DNA of 64,000 nt from assembly GCA_016710095.1 (NCBI GenBank), contig JADJLL010000003.1:143653-207652 (forward strand), in the 5' to 3' direction. The notes under the pieces were generated by a model. That model worked only from the letters and a program-made list of their open reading frames with translations, had not been told where the DNA came from and did not search any database. The DNA comes from Candidatus Eiseniibacteriota bacterium. Its GTDB lineage: Bacteria; Eisenbacteria; RBG-16-71-46. Numbering within the stretch: the stretch's first letter is position 1; each line of letters begins with the position of its first letter. A program made the position numbers and the translations under genes. Below are positions 44,976 to 53,621 of the stretch, one piece after another.

Positions 44976-46730
44976 CTAGCGCGTGACGACGATGCGCTGC
45001 GTGCGCGTCTGCCCGAGCGCTTCCATCCGCGCGAAGTAGACGCCCGGCGCCACCGAGCGCTCGCGGTCGTCCGAAAGGTTCCAGACGGTCGTGTGATCGC
45101 CCGATGCGCGCATGCCGTCCTCCAGCGTGCGCACGGTGCGGCCGGCCGCGTCGCGGATCACGAGCCGCACGGCCGTCGCGCCGGGAAGCGCCCAGCGGAA
45201 CGTCGTCGCGCGGCGCGTGGGGTTGGGCGAAGGCGCTGCGAACACGAGCGGATTGCCGTCGGCGCCGGGCGACACGCCCGCCGTGGGCGCGCCGAGCGCT
45301 CCCGTGCCGCTCACGCGCTGCGCGTAGATGTCGTCGTCGCCGCCGCGCCGGTCCTGCCAGCCGATCACCGCGCCGCCCGCGCCGTCGGAGACGAGCGTGA
45401 CCAGGTACTGGTCGGCCGCATCCGTGCAGATCGCCGCGCCGCCCGCGGGCCACGCGGGATCGACGAGTCCACTCGCGCGCACGCGCGAGGCGTAGATGTC
45501 GGCCTTCACGATGCTGCGATAGTCGATCCACGCGATCACCGCGCCACCGGCGCCGTCGGTCGTGAGGCTCGGCGTGTACTGGTCGCCCGCCGCGGCGCAC
45601 GCGGCCGCGCCGTTCGCCGGCCACGCGCCGTCGACCGTGCCCGCGAGCAGCACGTGCTGCGCGTAGATGTCGAGCGCCACGCCCGCGCGCTGGTCCTGCC
45701 ACGTGACGATCGCGCCGTTGGCGGCGTCGCGCACGATCGCCGGAAAGCGCTGGTCGCCCGCGGCCGTGCACAGCGCGAGACCGTTCACGGGCCACGACGG
45801 GTCCGCCGCTCCACCGGCGCTCACGTGCGCGGCGTAGATGTCCGCCACGAAGCCCGCGCGGGCGTCCTCCCACGCGACGATCGCGCCGCCCGCGCCGTCG
45901 GAGACGAGCACGGGAGTCTGCTGCGAGTTGACCGCGCCGCACAGCAGCCGGCCGTTGCCGGGCCACGAGGGATCCACGATGCCGGACAGCAGCACGCGCT
46001 GCGCGTACACGTCGTACGACGATCCCACGCGCATGTCCTGCCACGTGATGACCGCGTTGCTCGCGCCGGTCATCGCGATCATCGGGTGCTCCTGCGCGCC
46101 CGCCGCGATGCAGACGCCGCGGCCGTTCACCGGCCACGCGGGATCCACGACGCCGGTGGCGAGCACGTGATGCGCATAGATGTCCGAGTTGCCACCGCGC
46201 GAGTCGAGCCACGTGACGACCGCGCCGCCCGCGCCGTCGGCGGCGATCTGCGCCTGCGACTGGTCGAGCAGGTCGGTCGTGAGCGCGACGCCGTCCACGG
46301 TCCACGCGGGGTCGATCGCACCGGAGGCGAGCACGCGCTGCGCGTAGATGTCGCTCGTCGTGCCGCGGTGATCCACCCACGCGACGATCGCTCCACCGGC
46401 GCCGTCGGTGGTGATGACGGGGTCCTGCCGCAGGCCGATGTCGGTGCAGATCGCGCGGCCGTCACCGGGCCACGCGGGATCCACGCCGCCGCCGGCGAGC
46501 ACGTGTTGCGCGTAGATCGCGGCGCTGGAGCCGAGCCGGTAGTCGTACCAGGCGAAGATCGCGCCGCCGGCGCCGTCGCTCACCGAGACCGGCGCGTACT
46601 GGTGCTGCGTCGCGGTGCACACGGGAAGGTTGACCGTGGGATCGGTCGGCCACGCGGCGAATGCGGCCGTGGGCGCGAGCAACAGGAGAAGACAGGGCAC
46701 GGTGAATCGGCGGGATGCGATGGCGCGCAC
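44976..46730 (-). CDS. Secreted protein with eight ~57-residue repeats and FlgD-like C-terminal domain
   Basis: The GTG at 46730 has GGAG in front and begins a signal peptide (SRRFTVPCLLLLLAPTAAFA). Eight tandem repeats of about 57 residues follow, with consensus P.LVSDGAGGAIVAW.D.R.G...DIYAQHVLA.G.VDPAWP.NG..LCTAAGDQ, then a FlgD-like domain (APSPNPTRRATTFRWALP, IRDAAGRTVRTLEDGM, APGVYFARMEA, TRTQRIVVTR). The repeats resemble an Asp-rich beta-propeller, probably at the cell surface. Two relatives are encoded at 59237-60982 and 62417-64000. No enzyme motif is visible. 584 residues; an in-frame ATG 38 codons upstream is less likely. Confidence 0.82.
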   Translation of the reverse strand: MRAIASRRFTVPCLLLLLAPTAAFAAWPTDPTVNLPVCTATQHQYAPVSVSDGAGGAIFAWYDYRLGSSAAIYAQHVLAGGGVDPAWPGDGRAICTDIGLRQDPVITTDGAGGAIVAWVDHRGTTSDIYAQRVLASGAIDPAWTVDGVALTTDLLDQSQAQIAADGAGGAVVTWLDSRGGNSDIYAHHVLATGVVDPAWPVNGRGVCIAAGAQEHPMIAMTGASNAVITWQDMRVGSSYDVYAQRVLLSGIVDPSWPGNGRLLCGAVNSQQTPVLVSDGAGGAIVAWEDARAGFVADIYAAHVSAGGAADPSWPVNGLALCTAAGDQRFPAIVRDAANGAIVTWQDQRAGVALDIYAQHVLLAGTVDGAWPANGAAACAAAGDQYTPSLTTDGAGGAVIAWIDYRSIVKADIYASRVRASGLVDPAWPAGGAAICTDAADQYLVTLVSDGAGGAVIGWQDRRGGDDDIYAQRVSGTGALGAPTAGVSPGADGNPLVFAAPSPNPTRRATTFRWALPGATAVRLVIRDAAGRTVRTLEDGMRASGDHTTVWNLSDDRERSVAPGVYFARMEALGQTRTQRIVVTR

Positions 46731-46856
46731 GAAGGGCTCCGGCGATACGAGTGGGCCCGGAAGACCGAGTGGGGCGCGGCCGGTGGACACGGGCGAGTGA
46801 GTGTCCGAAACATGAGCATGCGGGCCGCGACGAATGCGCCACAAGCACCAAAGCGA

Positions 46857-46891
46857 GATGAGAGCGGCCGCGCAGGGCGGCCGCCCTCATC
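46857..46891 (-). terminator. Hairpin after the metal-dependent hydrolase gene
   Basis: A 15-base stem with a single mismatch (46857-46871 with 46877-46891) and a 5-base loop, 34 bases beyond the stop at 46925 on the minus strand, followed by TCGCTTTGG. Confidence 0.55.
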
Positions 46892-46924
46892 CGGGCGAAA
46901 CGCGCGTATGAGGGCGGCGCCCCG

Positions 46925-47644
46925 CTACGACACCGCGACGCCGGGCGTCAGGTCGAGCACCTGCGCGTCGCAGCCGCGCTTCGCGAGCGCGTCTCGCAGG
47001 GCGGCCGGAGTGCCCGTGAGCAATCCGAACGTGCCCCAGTGCATCGGCAGCACCCACTTCACGCCGAGCGTCTGCGTGGCCCACGCGGCTTCGCGCGGTC
47101 CCATCGTGTAGTGATCGCCGATCGGCAGGAACGCGATCTCGGGCGCGTACAGCTCGCGCGTGATGTGCATGTCCATCGTCGGACCGGTGTCGCCCGCGAA
47201 GTACAGCACCGTGCCGTCCTCGAGCGTGATCACGAAGCCGCCCTCGCTTCCGCCGTTCGGACGGCCGGGCTCGTCGAAGCTCGACGAGTGCACCGCGTTC
47301 ACCATCGTGAACGCGAGGCCGTCGATGCGCTGCGTGCCGCCCATGCCCATCCCGCAGCACGTCGTGACGCCCTTCGCCTCGAGATGCTCGCCGACCTCGA
47401 ACCCGCACACGACCTTCGCGCCCGTGCGCGTCGCGATGTCCGGCACGTCGCCCACGTGATCGCCGTGCGCGTGCGAGACGCAGATGACGTCGGCCTTCGC
47501 GATCACGCGCCGGTCCTCGGGCGTCTTCGGATTGCCGGTCACCCACGGATCGAGCAGCAGCGTCTTGCCGCCGGGCGTGATCACTTCGAACGCACTGTGG
47601 CCGAGCCACGTGATCGAGAAGCCGCGATTCCAGATCTTGCTCAT
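46925..47644 (-). CDS. Metallo-beta-lactamase-fold metal-dependent hydrolase (UPF0173-like)
   Basis: 239 residues with ITWLGHSAFEVITPGGKTLLLDPWVTGNP, the metal motif SHAHGDHVGD, NAVHSSSF, LYFAGDTGPTMDMH and LPIGDHYTMGPREAAWAT. This matches UlaG/UPF0173-type hydrolases. The substrate is unknown. The stop of the tryptophanase gene lies 14 bases upstream, so the two may be co-transcribed. Confidence 0.9.
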   Translation of the reverse strand: MSKIWNRGFSITWLGHSAFEVITPGGKTLLLDPWVTGNPKTPEDRRVIAKADVICVSHAHGDHVGDVPDIATRTGAKVVCGFEVGEHLEAKGVTTCCGMGMGGTQRIDGLAFTMVNAVHSSSFDEPGRPNGGSEGGFVITLEDGTVLYFAGDTGPTMDMHITRELYAPEIAFLPIGDHYTMGPREAAWATQTLGVKWVLPMHWGTFGLLTGTPAALRDALAKRGCDAQVLDLTPGVAVS

Positions 47645-47658
47645 GAGCACGGCTCCTT

Positions 47659-49050
47659 TCAGCGCGCGGCCGGTTCGGGCGCGAGTTCCTCGAGGCGCGC
47701 CGTGAAGTGACGCAGCACGGGCGCTTCGTACGTGACGCGCAGGCCGCGCAGCTTGTCGCGATCGCGGAACAGTTCGATCACGGACTCCGCCACGTAGCGC
47801 ATGTGTTCGGTCGTGTACACGCGGCGCGGCACGGCGAGACGCACGAGCTCGAGCTTCGGGTACACCATCTCGCCGGTCTTCTCGTCGGGCTGCGCGAACA
47901 TGAGGCTGCCGACTTCCACCGCGCGGATGCCGTATTCGCGGTAGAGCGCCACCACCAGCGCCTGCCCGGGGAACTGCGACTGCGGCATGTTCGGCAGGAA
48001 GCGCTTCGCGTCGATGTACACCGCGTGACCGCCCACGGGCTTCACGATCGGCACGCCGGCATGCTCGAGCAGCTCGCCCAGGTGCGCCACCTGACCGGTG
48101 CGGAACGCGAGGTAGTCCTCGGACAGCACTTCGCGCAGGCCGCGCGCGATCGCCTCGAGGTCGCGGCCGGCGAGACCGCCGTAGGTCGGGAAGCCCTCGA
48201 TGAGGATGAGCAGGTTCGTGATCTGCTTCGACCACTCCTCGTTCTTCATGGCGAGGAAGCCGCCGATGTTCACGAGGCCGTCCTTCTTCGCGCTCATCGT
48301 GCAGCCGTCGCCGTACGAGAACAGCTCCTTCGCGATCTCCTCGACGCTGCGGTTCGACTGGCCCGGCTCGCGCTGCTGGATGAAGTAGCAGTTCTCGGCG
48401 AAGCGGCACGCGTCGAAGAACAGCGGCACGCCGTGCTTCGTGCACACCTCGCGCACCTGCTTCACGTTCGCGAGCGACACCGGCTGGCCGCCGCCGGAGT
48501 TGTTCGTCACGGTCAGCATGACGAGCGGCACGCGGCCCTTCTTCTCGGTGAGCAGCCGGTCGAGCTTCGCGGGATCGAGGTTGCCCTTGAACGGGTGCAG
48601 GCTCGTCGGGTCGAGGCCTTCGTCGATCACGAGGTCGGCCGCTTCGGCGCCCTGGTGCTGCACGTTCGCGCGCGTGGTGTCGAAGTGGATGTTGTTCGGG
48701 ACGATGTCGCCCTTCTTGAGCACCGTGCTGAAGAGCAGGTTCTCGGCGACGCGGCCCTGGTGCGTCGGGATCACGAACGGATAGCCGAAGATGTCGCGCA
48801 CGGCCTTCTGGAAGTTGTAGAAGTTGCGCGAGCCCGCGTACGACTCGTCGCCCATCATGATCCCGGCCCACTGGTTGTCGCTCATGGCCGACGTGCCGCT
48901 GTCGGTGAGCAGGTCCACGTAGATCGTGTCCGCGGGCACGGCGAAGATGTTGAGGCCGGCTTCGTTGATGTGATGCACGCGCTCCTCGCGGCTCACGCGG
49001 CGCAGCGGCTCGACGACCTTGATCCGGAAGGGTTCGGCGGGAAAGCGCAT
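47659..49050 (-). CDS. tnaA: Tryptophanase (beta-eliminating lyase)
   Basis: 463 residues of the PLP-dependent tryptophanase / tyrosine phenol-lyase family. DLLTDSGTSAMSDNQWAG, FVIPTHQGRVAEN and MSAKKDGLVNIGG (Schiff-base Lys at 255-256) are clear. Overall the sequence is near tyrosine phenol-lyase, but the three positions that separate the enzymes point to tryptophanase: Asp124 where phenol-lyase has Thr, Val380 where it has Arg, and His448 where it has Phe. It should split L-tryptophan into indole, pyruvate and ammonia. No tnaC-type leader or tryptophan permease is adjacent. GAGG lies 10 bases before the ATG. Confidence 0.88.
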   Translation of the reverse strand: MRFPAEPFRIKVVEPLRRVSREERVHHINEAGLNIFAVPADTIYVDLLTDSGTSAMSDNQWAGIMMGDESYAGSRNFYNFQKAVRDIFGYPFVIPTHQGRVAENLLFSTVLKKGDIVPNNIHFDTTRANVQHQGAEAADLVIDEGLDPTSLHPFKGNLDPAKLDRLLTEKKGRVPLVMLTVTNNSGGGQPVSLANVKQVREVCTKHGVPLFFDACRFAENCYFIQQREPGQSNRSVEEIAKELFSYGDGCTMSAKKDGLVNIGGFLAMKNEEWSKQITNLLILIEGFPTYGGLAGRDLEAIARGLREVLSEDYLAFRTGQVAHLGELLEHAGVPIVKPVGGHAVYIDAKRFLPNMPQSQFPGQALVVALYREYGIRAVEVGSLMFAQPDEKTGEMVYPKLELVRLAVPRRVYTTEHMRYVAESVIELFRDRDKLRGLRVTYEAPVLRHFTARLEELAPEPAAR

Positions 49051-49091
49051 GGTCTCGTTCCTCGATATGCGCGCCCGATGCGGTGGCGCGT

Positions 49092-49748
49092 TCAGTTCTG
49101 GCCGAGCGCCGGGCCCGAAGGAGGCGGCGGCGTGGCCGTGATGGTCTTGAGCAGTTCGTGCAGCCTTCGCGCGCGATCGAACACGCTGTCGATCGACAGC
49201 AGCTCGAGGCGCGCCTCGGTGGACAACCGTGACGATTGCGCGATGTTGTTCACCACGGTCTCGAAGCTCGCGTCCGTGGTCGTGAGCGGCGGCTGGGTCC
49301 ACGCTTCGGCGCCGAGCGGCAGCAGCCGGCGCGTGGTCTCGAGCAGCGCCGCGCGCTCCATGCCCGCGAGCGGATCGTCCTCGTCGTACGGAGACGAGGG
49401 AAGCACTTCCACGTCGCAGGCGCGATAGGGAAACTCGCGCGCGACGCGCAGGAACCGGGCGCGCCACATGCCGCGCAGGCGCAGGTCGTAGCAGTCGTTC
49501 GGCAGCCACTCGACGGACTCGAACGTGGCGACGCAGCCGATCTCGTGGAACGCCGGGCTGCCCTGGTAGTCGTCCTGCCACCCCGGCTTCAGCGTGGCGA
49601 GCGCGATCAACCGTTCCCCGGAGAGCGCGTCGCGCACCATCGTGCGGTAGCGCAGCTCGAAGATGTGCAGCGGCATCGCGGCGTGGGGGAACATCACCAC
49701 GCCGGGCAGCGGGAACACGGGAACGGGACGCTTCGGGAGGTTCGCCAT
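49092..49748 (-). CDS. LON N-terminal substrate-binding domain protein
   Basis: 218 residues with PVFPLPGVVMFPHAAMPLHIFELRYRTMVRDAL, the start of the Lon N-terminal (LAN) domain, then IGCVATFESVEWLPNDCYDLRLRG. The ATPase and protease domains of Lon are absent, so this is the stand-alone form common in bacteria. Its role is not known. It lies upstream of the tryptophanase gene in the same direction with a 41-base gap. Confidence 0.88.
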   Translation of the reverse strand: MANLPKRPVPVFPLPGVVMFPHAAMPLHIFELRYRTMVRDALSGERLIALATLKPGWQDDYQGSPAFHEIGCVATFESVEWLPNDCYDLRLRGMWRARFLRVAREFPYRACDVEVLPSSPYDEDDPLAGMERAALLETTRRLLPLGAEAWTQPPLTTTDASFETVVNNIAQSSRLSTEARLELLSIDSVFDRARRLHELLKTITATPPPPSGPALGQN

Positions 49749-49798
49749 GCGGCTCCCCCGTCCGGCGCGGACCGCCGGCGGGTGCGGGCTCGCGCGAA

Positions 49799-49833
49799 GA
49801 ACGGCGCCGCGGCGGAGGGCCGCGGCGCCGTTC
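49799..49833 (-). terminator. Strong hairpin after the peroxiredoxin gene
   Basis: A perfect 15-base stem (49799-49813 with 49819-49833) and 5-base loop right after the stop at 49841 on the minus strand, followed by TTCGCGCG. Confidence 0.65.
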
Positions 49834-49840
49834 GGGCGCG

Positions 49841-50323
49841 TCAGTCTTCGCGGAGGAAGTCGAGCACTTCCTGCACGTGTCCTTCGACCTTCACCTTCGG
49901 GTAGATCTGCGCGATGCGCCCCGTGCGGTCGATGATGAACGTCGTGCGTTCGATGCCGAGGTACTTCTTGCCGTACAGGTTCTTCTGCTTGTACACGCCG
50001 AACGCCTTGGACACCGTGGCGTCTTCGTCGGCGAGCAGGTCGAACGGAAGCTTGTGCTTCTCGCGGAACTTGGCGTGCGAGTCGATCGGATCGTTCGAGA
50101 CGCCGAGGATGATCGTGTTGACCTTGTCGAAGTCCGCGGTCAGGTCACGGAAGCCGCAGGCCTCCTTGGTGCATCCCGGCGTCTCGTCCTTCGGATAGAA
50201 GTACAGGACGACCGTCTTCTTGCCCTTGAACTGCTTGAGCGAGACGGCTTCGCCGGACGTGGACGGCAGCGTGAAGTCGGGCGCGGGCTTTCCGATCACC
50301 GGCAGCAGGCTGACAGCGGCCAT
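49841..50323 (-). CDS. bcp: Thioredoxin-dependent thiol peroxidase (Bcp/PrxQ)
   Basis: 160 residues. APDFTLPSTSGEAVSLKQFKGK leads to VVLYFYPKDETPGCTKEACGFRD with the peroxidatic Cys in the PGCT motif; the second Cys five residues later (CTKEAC) is the resolving Cys of the PrxQ type. FGVYKQKNLYGKKYLGIERTTFIID is also characteristic. It reduces hydroperoxides with thioredoxin. The ATG at 50323 follows GGAGGAA. The gene lies just after the superoxide dismutase gene, forming an oxidative-stress block. Confidence 0.94.
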   Translation of the reverse strand: MAAVSLLPVIGKPAPDFTLPSTSGEAVSLKQFKGKKTVVLYFYPKDETPGCTKEACGFRDLTADFDKVNTIILGVSNDPIDSHAKFREKHKLPFDLLADEDATVSKAFGVYKQKNLYGKKYLGIERTTFIIDRTGRIAQIYPKVKVEGHVQEVLDFLRED

Positions 50324-50345
50324 GGGGGGATTCCTCCGAAAATCG

Positions 50346-50371
50346 CCCGGGCCCCCCAACGGGAGCCCGGG
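50346..50371 (-). terminator. Hairpin between the superoxide dismutase and peroxiredoxin genes
   Basis: An 11-base GC stem (50346-50356 with 50361-50371, one T-G pair) with a 4-base loop. On the minus strand it is followed by CGATTTTCGG, so it should stop the dismutase transcript. Confidence 0.65.
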
Positions 50372-50407
50372 ACGGGAACGGCGTGTGGCCGCTCCGTGAG
50401 TGACGAA

Positions 50408-51022
50408 CTACTTGGCGGCCGCCTGCATGGCGAGCGCGCGCACGAGGTTCTGCTCGACGACGGACCAGTCGAGATTGGCGAAGAAGGCTTCGATGTACTT
50501 GGCGCGGAGCCGGCCGTAGTCGAACCAGTACGCGTGCTCGTACACGTCGAGCGCGAGGATCGGCGTGGCGTTCCACATCGGGAACGTGTTCTGCGCGTCG
50601 CCGACGACCGTGGTGAGCGTGGCCGTGTCGTGATCGAACGCGAGCCACACCCAGCCGCGGGCCGCGAGGCCGGAGGCCTTGAAGTCGGCGAGCCACGCGT
50701 CGTACGAGGGGAAGTCGCGGTTGATCAGCTCGAGCGTCTTGCCCGCCGGGGCGCCACCGTTGCCGCCGAGGTGCGAGAAGTACAGCTCGTGGTTCTTCAC
50801 GCCGCCGTAGGCGAACGAAAGGTCGACGCGCAGCGAGCGCAGGTCGCTGAAGATCTGGTTCGCCGTGGTGCGATCCACCGAGTCGAGCTTCTTCTGGATC
50901 TCGTTGGTCTTGGCGACGTACGCCTTGTACAGCTCGTAGTGCTCTTCCTGCGTGCGCTGGGAAATACCGTTGAGCTCGCGAATCGACGCGAACGTCTTCG
51001 GCGTCAGGTCCTTCCAGGCCAT
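50408..51022 (-). CDS. Superoxide dismutase, Fe/Mn family
   Basis: 204 residues. Ligand blocks are EEHYELYKAYV (first His), GGVKNHELYFSHLGGN (second His) and ALDVYEHAYWFDYG (Asp and His), so all four metal ligands are present. The N-terminal segment TPKTFASIRELNGISQRTQ differs from the usual HHDKHH start, placing it in the divergent branch of the family. The metal cannot be told from the sequence with confidence. It removes superoxide and is probably followed by the peroxidase gene downstream. Confidence 0.93.
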   Translation of the reverse strand: MAWKDLTPKTFASIRELNGISQRTQEEHYELYKAYVAKTNEIQKKLDSVDRTTANQIFSDLRSLRVDLSFAYGGVKNHELYFSHLGGNGGAPAGKTLELINRDFPSYDAWLADFKASGLAARGWVWLAFDHDTATLTTVVGDAQNTFPMWNATPILALDVYEHAYWFDYGRLRAKYIEAFFANLDWSVVEQNLVRALAMQAAAK

Positions 51023-51116
51023 GCGAAACCTCCTGCTTCGGTGAGAACGGGACGGATGGATGCCCCGGAAATCTCGGTGGGAACGGCGGCGAGACTAGGG
51101 GCGCGGCTGGCTTCGG

Positions 51117-51602
51117 TCAACGCTCGGCGGCCGGGCGTTCCCGCAGGCCTTTTCGCAGCTTCACGAGGCCCTTCGCGACGGAATCCCGCAGTGCTTCGAC
51201 GCGCGGCCCGCTGGCGTCACACGTCGCGTCGTACGCACGGCACGCGGCGAGCGTGAAACCACAGCCGCACGTGCACTGCTCGGCGTTTGCGTACCGCACG
51301 AACGTCTCCAGCTGCGTTGGATCGAGCATGCTCACATCGAGGTTCGGGATTTCCTCGACCCAGCGCTGCTTGATCGCCGTGCTGTCGGGCTCGGCCATGC
51401 GCAGCGAGCGCGTGATGGGATCGTCGACGCCCGCGAGCGGGTCTTCGGGCGGCGCCGGCGGCGCCGGCGTGAAGCGCTCGCGCGTCACGACCGCCGCGAC
51501 CAGCAGCAGCACGCACGCCGCGAGCAGCACGAACAGCCGGCGGAAACCGGTGGACTGCGCCGTGCGGGGCGGCTGCGGCATCAGCGGGTCGGGCGAGGAC
51601 AT
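51117..51602 (-). CDS. Single-pass membrane protein with a CTCGCG motif, function unknown
   Basis: The ATG at 51602 begins a 161-residue product with a membrane segment (about 21-39, RLFVLLAACVLLLVAAVV). A Pro-rich linker (PAPPAPPEDPL) and then DPTQLETFVRYANAEQCTCGCGFTLAACRAYDATC follow, in which four or five cysteines are clustered. The CTCGCG motif resembles exported proteins with PCYCGC-type or metal/thiol sites, but I cannot name a family. It is likely periplasm-facing. Divergent from the ABC fusion gene. Confidence 0.6.
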   Translation of the reverse strand: MSSPDPLMPQPPRTAQSTGFRRLFVLLAACVLLLVAAVVTRERFTPAPPAPPEDPLAGVDDPITRSLRMAEPDSTAIKQRWVEEIPNLDVSMLDPTQLETFVRYANAEQCTCGCGFTLAACRAYDATCDASGPRVEALRDSVAKGLVKLRKGLRERPAAER

Positions 51603-51757
51603 GGCCGCACGATAACCGCGATGGCCGTGGCGCGGTGTTCGGGAGTCGTCAGCGGACGAACTTTCTTCGTAACGCTTCCCGCCTTCCCGGATACCTGACT
51701 TCGAAGCCACCGCGTTCCGTCATCCGGAACGACTCGCTCCGACCTCGGGAGGTGTGC

Positions 51758-53119
51758 GTGCCGGAACCCATCGTCCAGCTGCGGCAGGTCCGCAAGACCT
51801 ACCGGCAGTTCTCGCTCGACTCGCTCGACTTCGAAATGGCGCCGGGCCGCGTCTGCGGCCTCGTCGGGCCGAATGGCGCGGGCAAGTCCACGCTGCTCCG
51901 CATCCTCATGGGGCTCGTGGTCCACGACTCCGGCCTCGTGCGCGTGATGGGCCGCGAAATGCCGCGCGAGCAGGCCGCGATCAAGCAGGCGATCGGCTTC
52001 GTGTCGGAGGACATGCGGCTGCACCCGTCTCGCGACCTGCGCTGGCATGCCGACCTCGTGCGCTCGTTTCATCCCGGCTGGGACGAGGCGCGCGCGCGGA
52101 CGCTCGCGGAGCGCTTCGAGCTGTCGTTCGGCCAGCGAGGGGCGGAGTTGTCGCGGGGCCAGGCCGTGAAGGCGGCGCTGCTGCTCGCGCTCGCGCACCG
52201 CCCGCGCCTGCTGTTGCTCGACGAGCCGACCGCCGGACTCGATCCGCTCATGCGCGCCGAACTGCTCGACGAGCTCGCGCGTGTCGTGCGCGAAGAGGGC
52301 TTGAGCGTGCTGTTCTCGTCGCACGTGACCGGCGACGTCGAGACGATCGCCGACGACGTGGCGTTCCTGCTGCGCGGACGCCTGGTGGAGTCGGGCCCGC
52401 GCGAATGCGTGCTCGCCGGCGGTGAATCGCTCGACGCCGCGTTCCTCCGCCGCGCCGGGCGGGAGGCCGCTCGCGCGCTGAATCGGTGTCCCCTCGCCCG
52501 GGCTTCTGGCTGGGCGATCGTCTACGCGCTGGCGGCGCTCGTGGGCGCGGCGCTCGTCGCCACGCGCGACGAGGACGTCCGCAGCCTCGGGGTGTCGCTG
52601 ATCATGGGCACGCTCATCGGGCAGTGCTTCCATCTCCCGATCGTCGGCGTGTTCCACGACATCACCCGCGGCACGCGCGCGTTCACGCTCTCGCTGCCGG
52701 TGACGCCCGCCGAGTACGCGGCGGGCAAGCTGCTCGCGAACGGGCTGCTGTTCCTGATTCCCGCGGGCGCGGCCACGCTGGCGGTGCTCGCGACGCCCGC
52801 GGACCAGCGGCTCTTCGCGACACCACTCGTGTTGCTGATGCTGCTGGGCTGGCTCATCTTCTTCTTCCAGAATCTCGGGATCGCGCTCGTCACGGAATCG
52901 ATGGGGATCACGATCGTGGCACTGCTCGGAGAACTGTTCGTGGTGGGCAACGGCTCGATGGTGCTCGCGCCGCGCATCCCCGGCATGCTGCGCGTGTGGG
53001 GACAGCTGGAAGGCGGCGGTCCGATCCGCGATTTCGCGTTCGTCCTGATGGCGTTCGAACTCGCCGGCGTGATCGCGCTCATCCTGTTCCTCATGAACCG
53101 CAAGCGCCGGTTCGTCTGA
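51758..53119 (+). CDS. ABC transporter ATPase-permease fusion
   Basis: The GTG at 51758 follows GGGAGG; two in-frame GTGs lie just upstream. Residues 1-235 form an ABC ATPase with Walker A VGPNGAGKSTLLR, a signature AELSRGQAVKAALLLAL and Walker B LLLLDEPTAGLDP. About 215 residues with five or six membrane segments follow (LMGTLIGQCFHLPIVGVF, LLLMLLGWLIFFFQNLG, VLMAFELAGVIALILFLMN). ABC-2 exporters of this type normally have separate ATPase and permease genes; here they are in one frame. A GTG at 52486 in another frame might be the original permease start, so an indel cannot be excluded. It precedes an ECF sigma factor by 4 bases. Confidence 0.78.
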   Translation: MPEPIVQLRQVRKTYRQFSLDSLDFEMAPGRVCGLVGPNGAGKSTLLRILMGLVVHDSGLVRVMGREMPREQAAIKQAIGFVSEDMRLHPSRDLRWHADLVRSFHPGWDEARARTLAERFELSFGQRGAELSRGQAVKAALLLALAHRPRLLLLDEPTAGLDPLMRAELLDELARVVREEGLSVLFSSHVTGDVETIADDVAFLLRGRLVESGPRECVLAGGESLDAAFLRRAGREAARALNRCPLARASGWAIVYALAALVGAALVATRDEDVRSLGVSLIMGTLIGQCFHLPIVGVFHDITRGTRAFTLSLPVTPAEYAAGKLLANGLLFLIPAGAATLAVLATPADQRLFATPLVLLMLLGWLIFFFQNLGIALVTESMGITIVALLGELFVVGNGSMVLAPRIPGMLRVWGQLEGGGPIRDFAFVLMAFELAGVIALILFLMNRKRRFV

Positions 53120-53123
53120 TTCC

Positions 53124-53621
53124 GTGACCTTCGACGACACATTCGACTTCGCGGGCCTCTACCGCCGATACGCGCCGGGCGTGTTCCGGTACGCGCTGTT
53201 CCTCTCCGGCGACCGCACGGTCGCCGAGGACGTCGTGTCCGAGACGTTCGTGCGCGTGTGGGGCGCTCGTGAGCGCGTCGAACTGTCCACGGTGCGCGCG
53301 TACCTGTTCGCGATCGCGCGCAACGTGTTCCTGCAGGGCCTGCGCCGCCGCCGCCGCGAGGCGCCGCTCGAGGACGCGCACACCGACCCCGCGCCGCCGC
53401 CGGACGCGACGCATGAGGTGACCGACGAACTTTCGCGCGCGCTCGCCGCGCTCGCCGAACTCCCGGAGACCGACCGCACCGCGCTCCTGCTGCGTGCGGA
53501 CGAAGCGCTGAGCTACGAGGACATCGCCTCCATCCTGGGCATCACGACCGTGGCCGCGCGCGTGAAAGTGCACCGCGCCCGCGCCCGGCTCGCCCACGTT
53601 CGAAAGGAGAACGCGTCATGA
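53124..53621 (+). CDS. ECF-type RNA polymerase sigma factor
   Basis: 165 residues. Region 2 has FRYALFLSGDRTVAEDVVSETFVRVWGARERVELSTVRAYLFAIARN. Region 4 has LPETDRTALLLRADEALSYEDIASILGITTVAARVKVHRARARL. It lacks region 3, as expected for the ECF class. GTG start. The stop overlaps the next gene by 4 bases (ATGA), the usual place for an anti-sigma factor; that gene is frame-broken. Regulon unknown, but the flanking ABC fusion is a likely member. Confidence 0.92.
   Translation: MTFDDTFDFAGLYRRYAPGVFRYALFLSGDRTVAEDVVSETFVRVWGARERVELSTVRAYLFAIARNVFLQGLRRRRREAPLEDAHTDPAPPPDATHEVTDELSRALAALAELPETDRTALLLRADEALSYEDIASILGITTVAARVKVHRARARLAHVRKENAS

Noticed and set aside
47659..49050. Tyrosine phenol-lyase as the name of this gene
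   Set aside because: The residues that set substrate choice (Asp124, Val380, His448) match tryptophanase.
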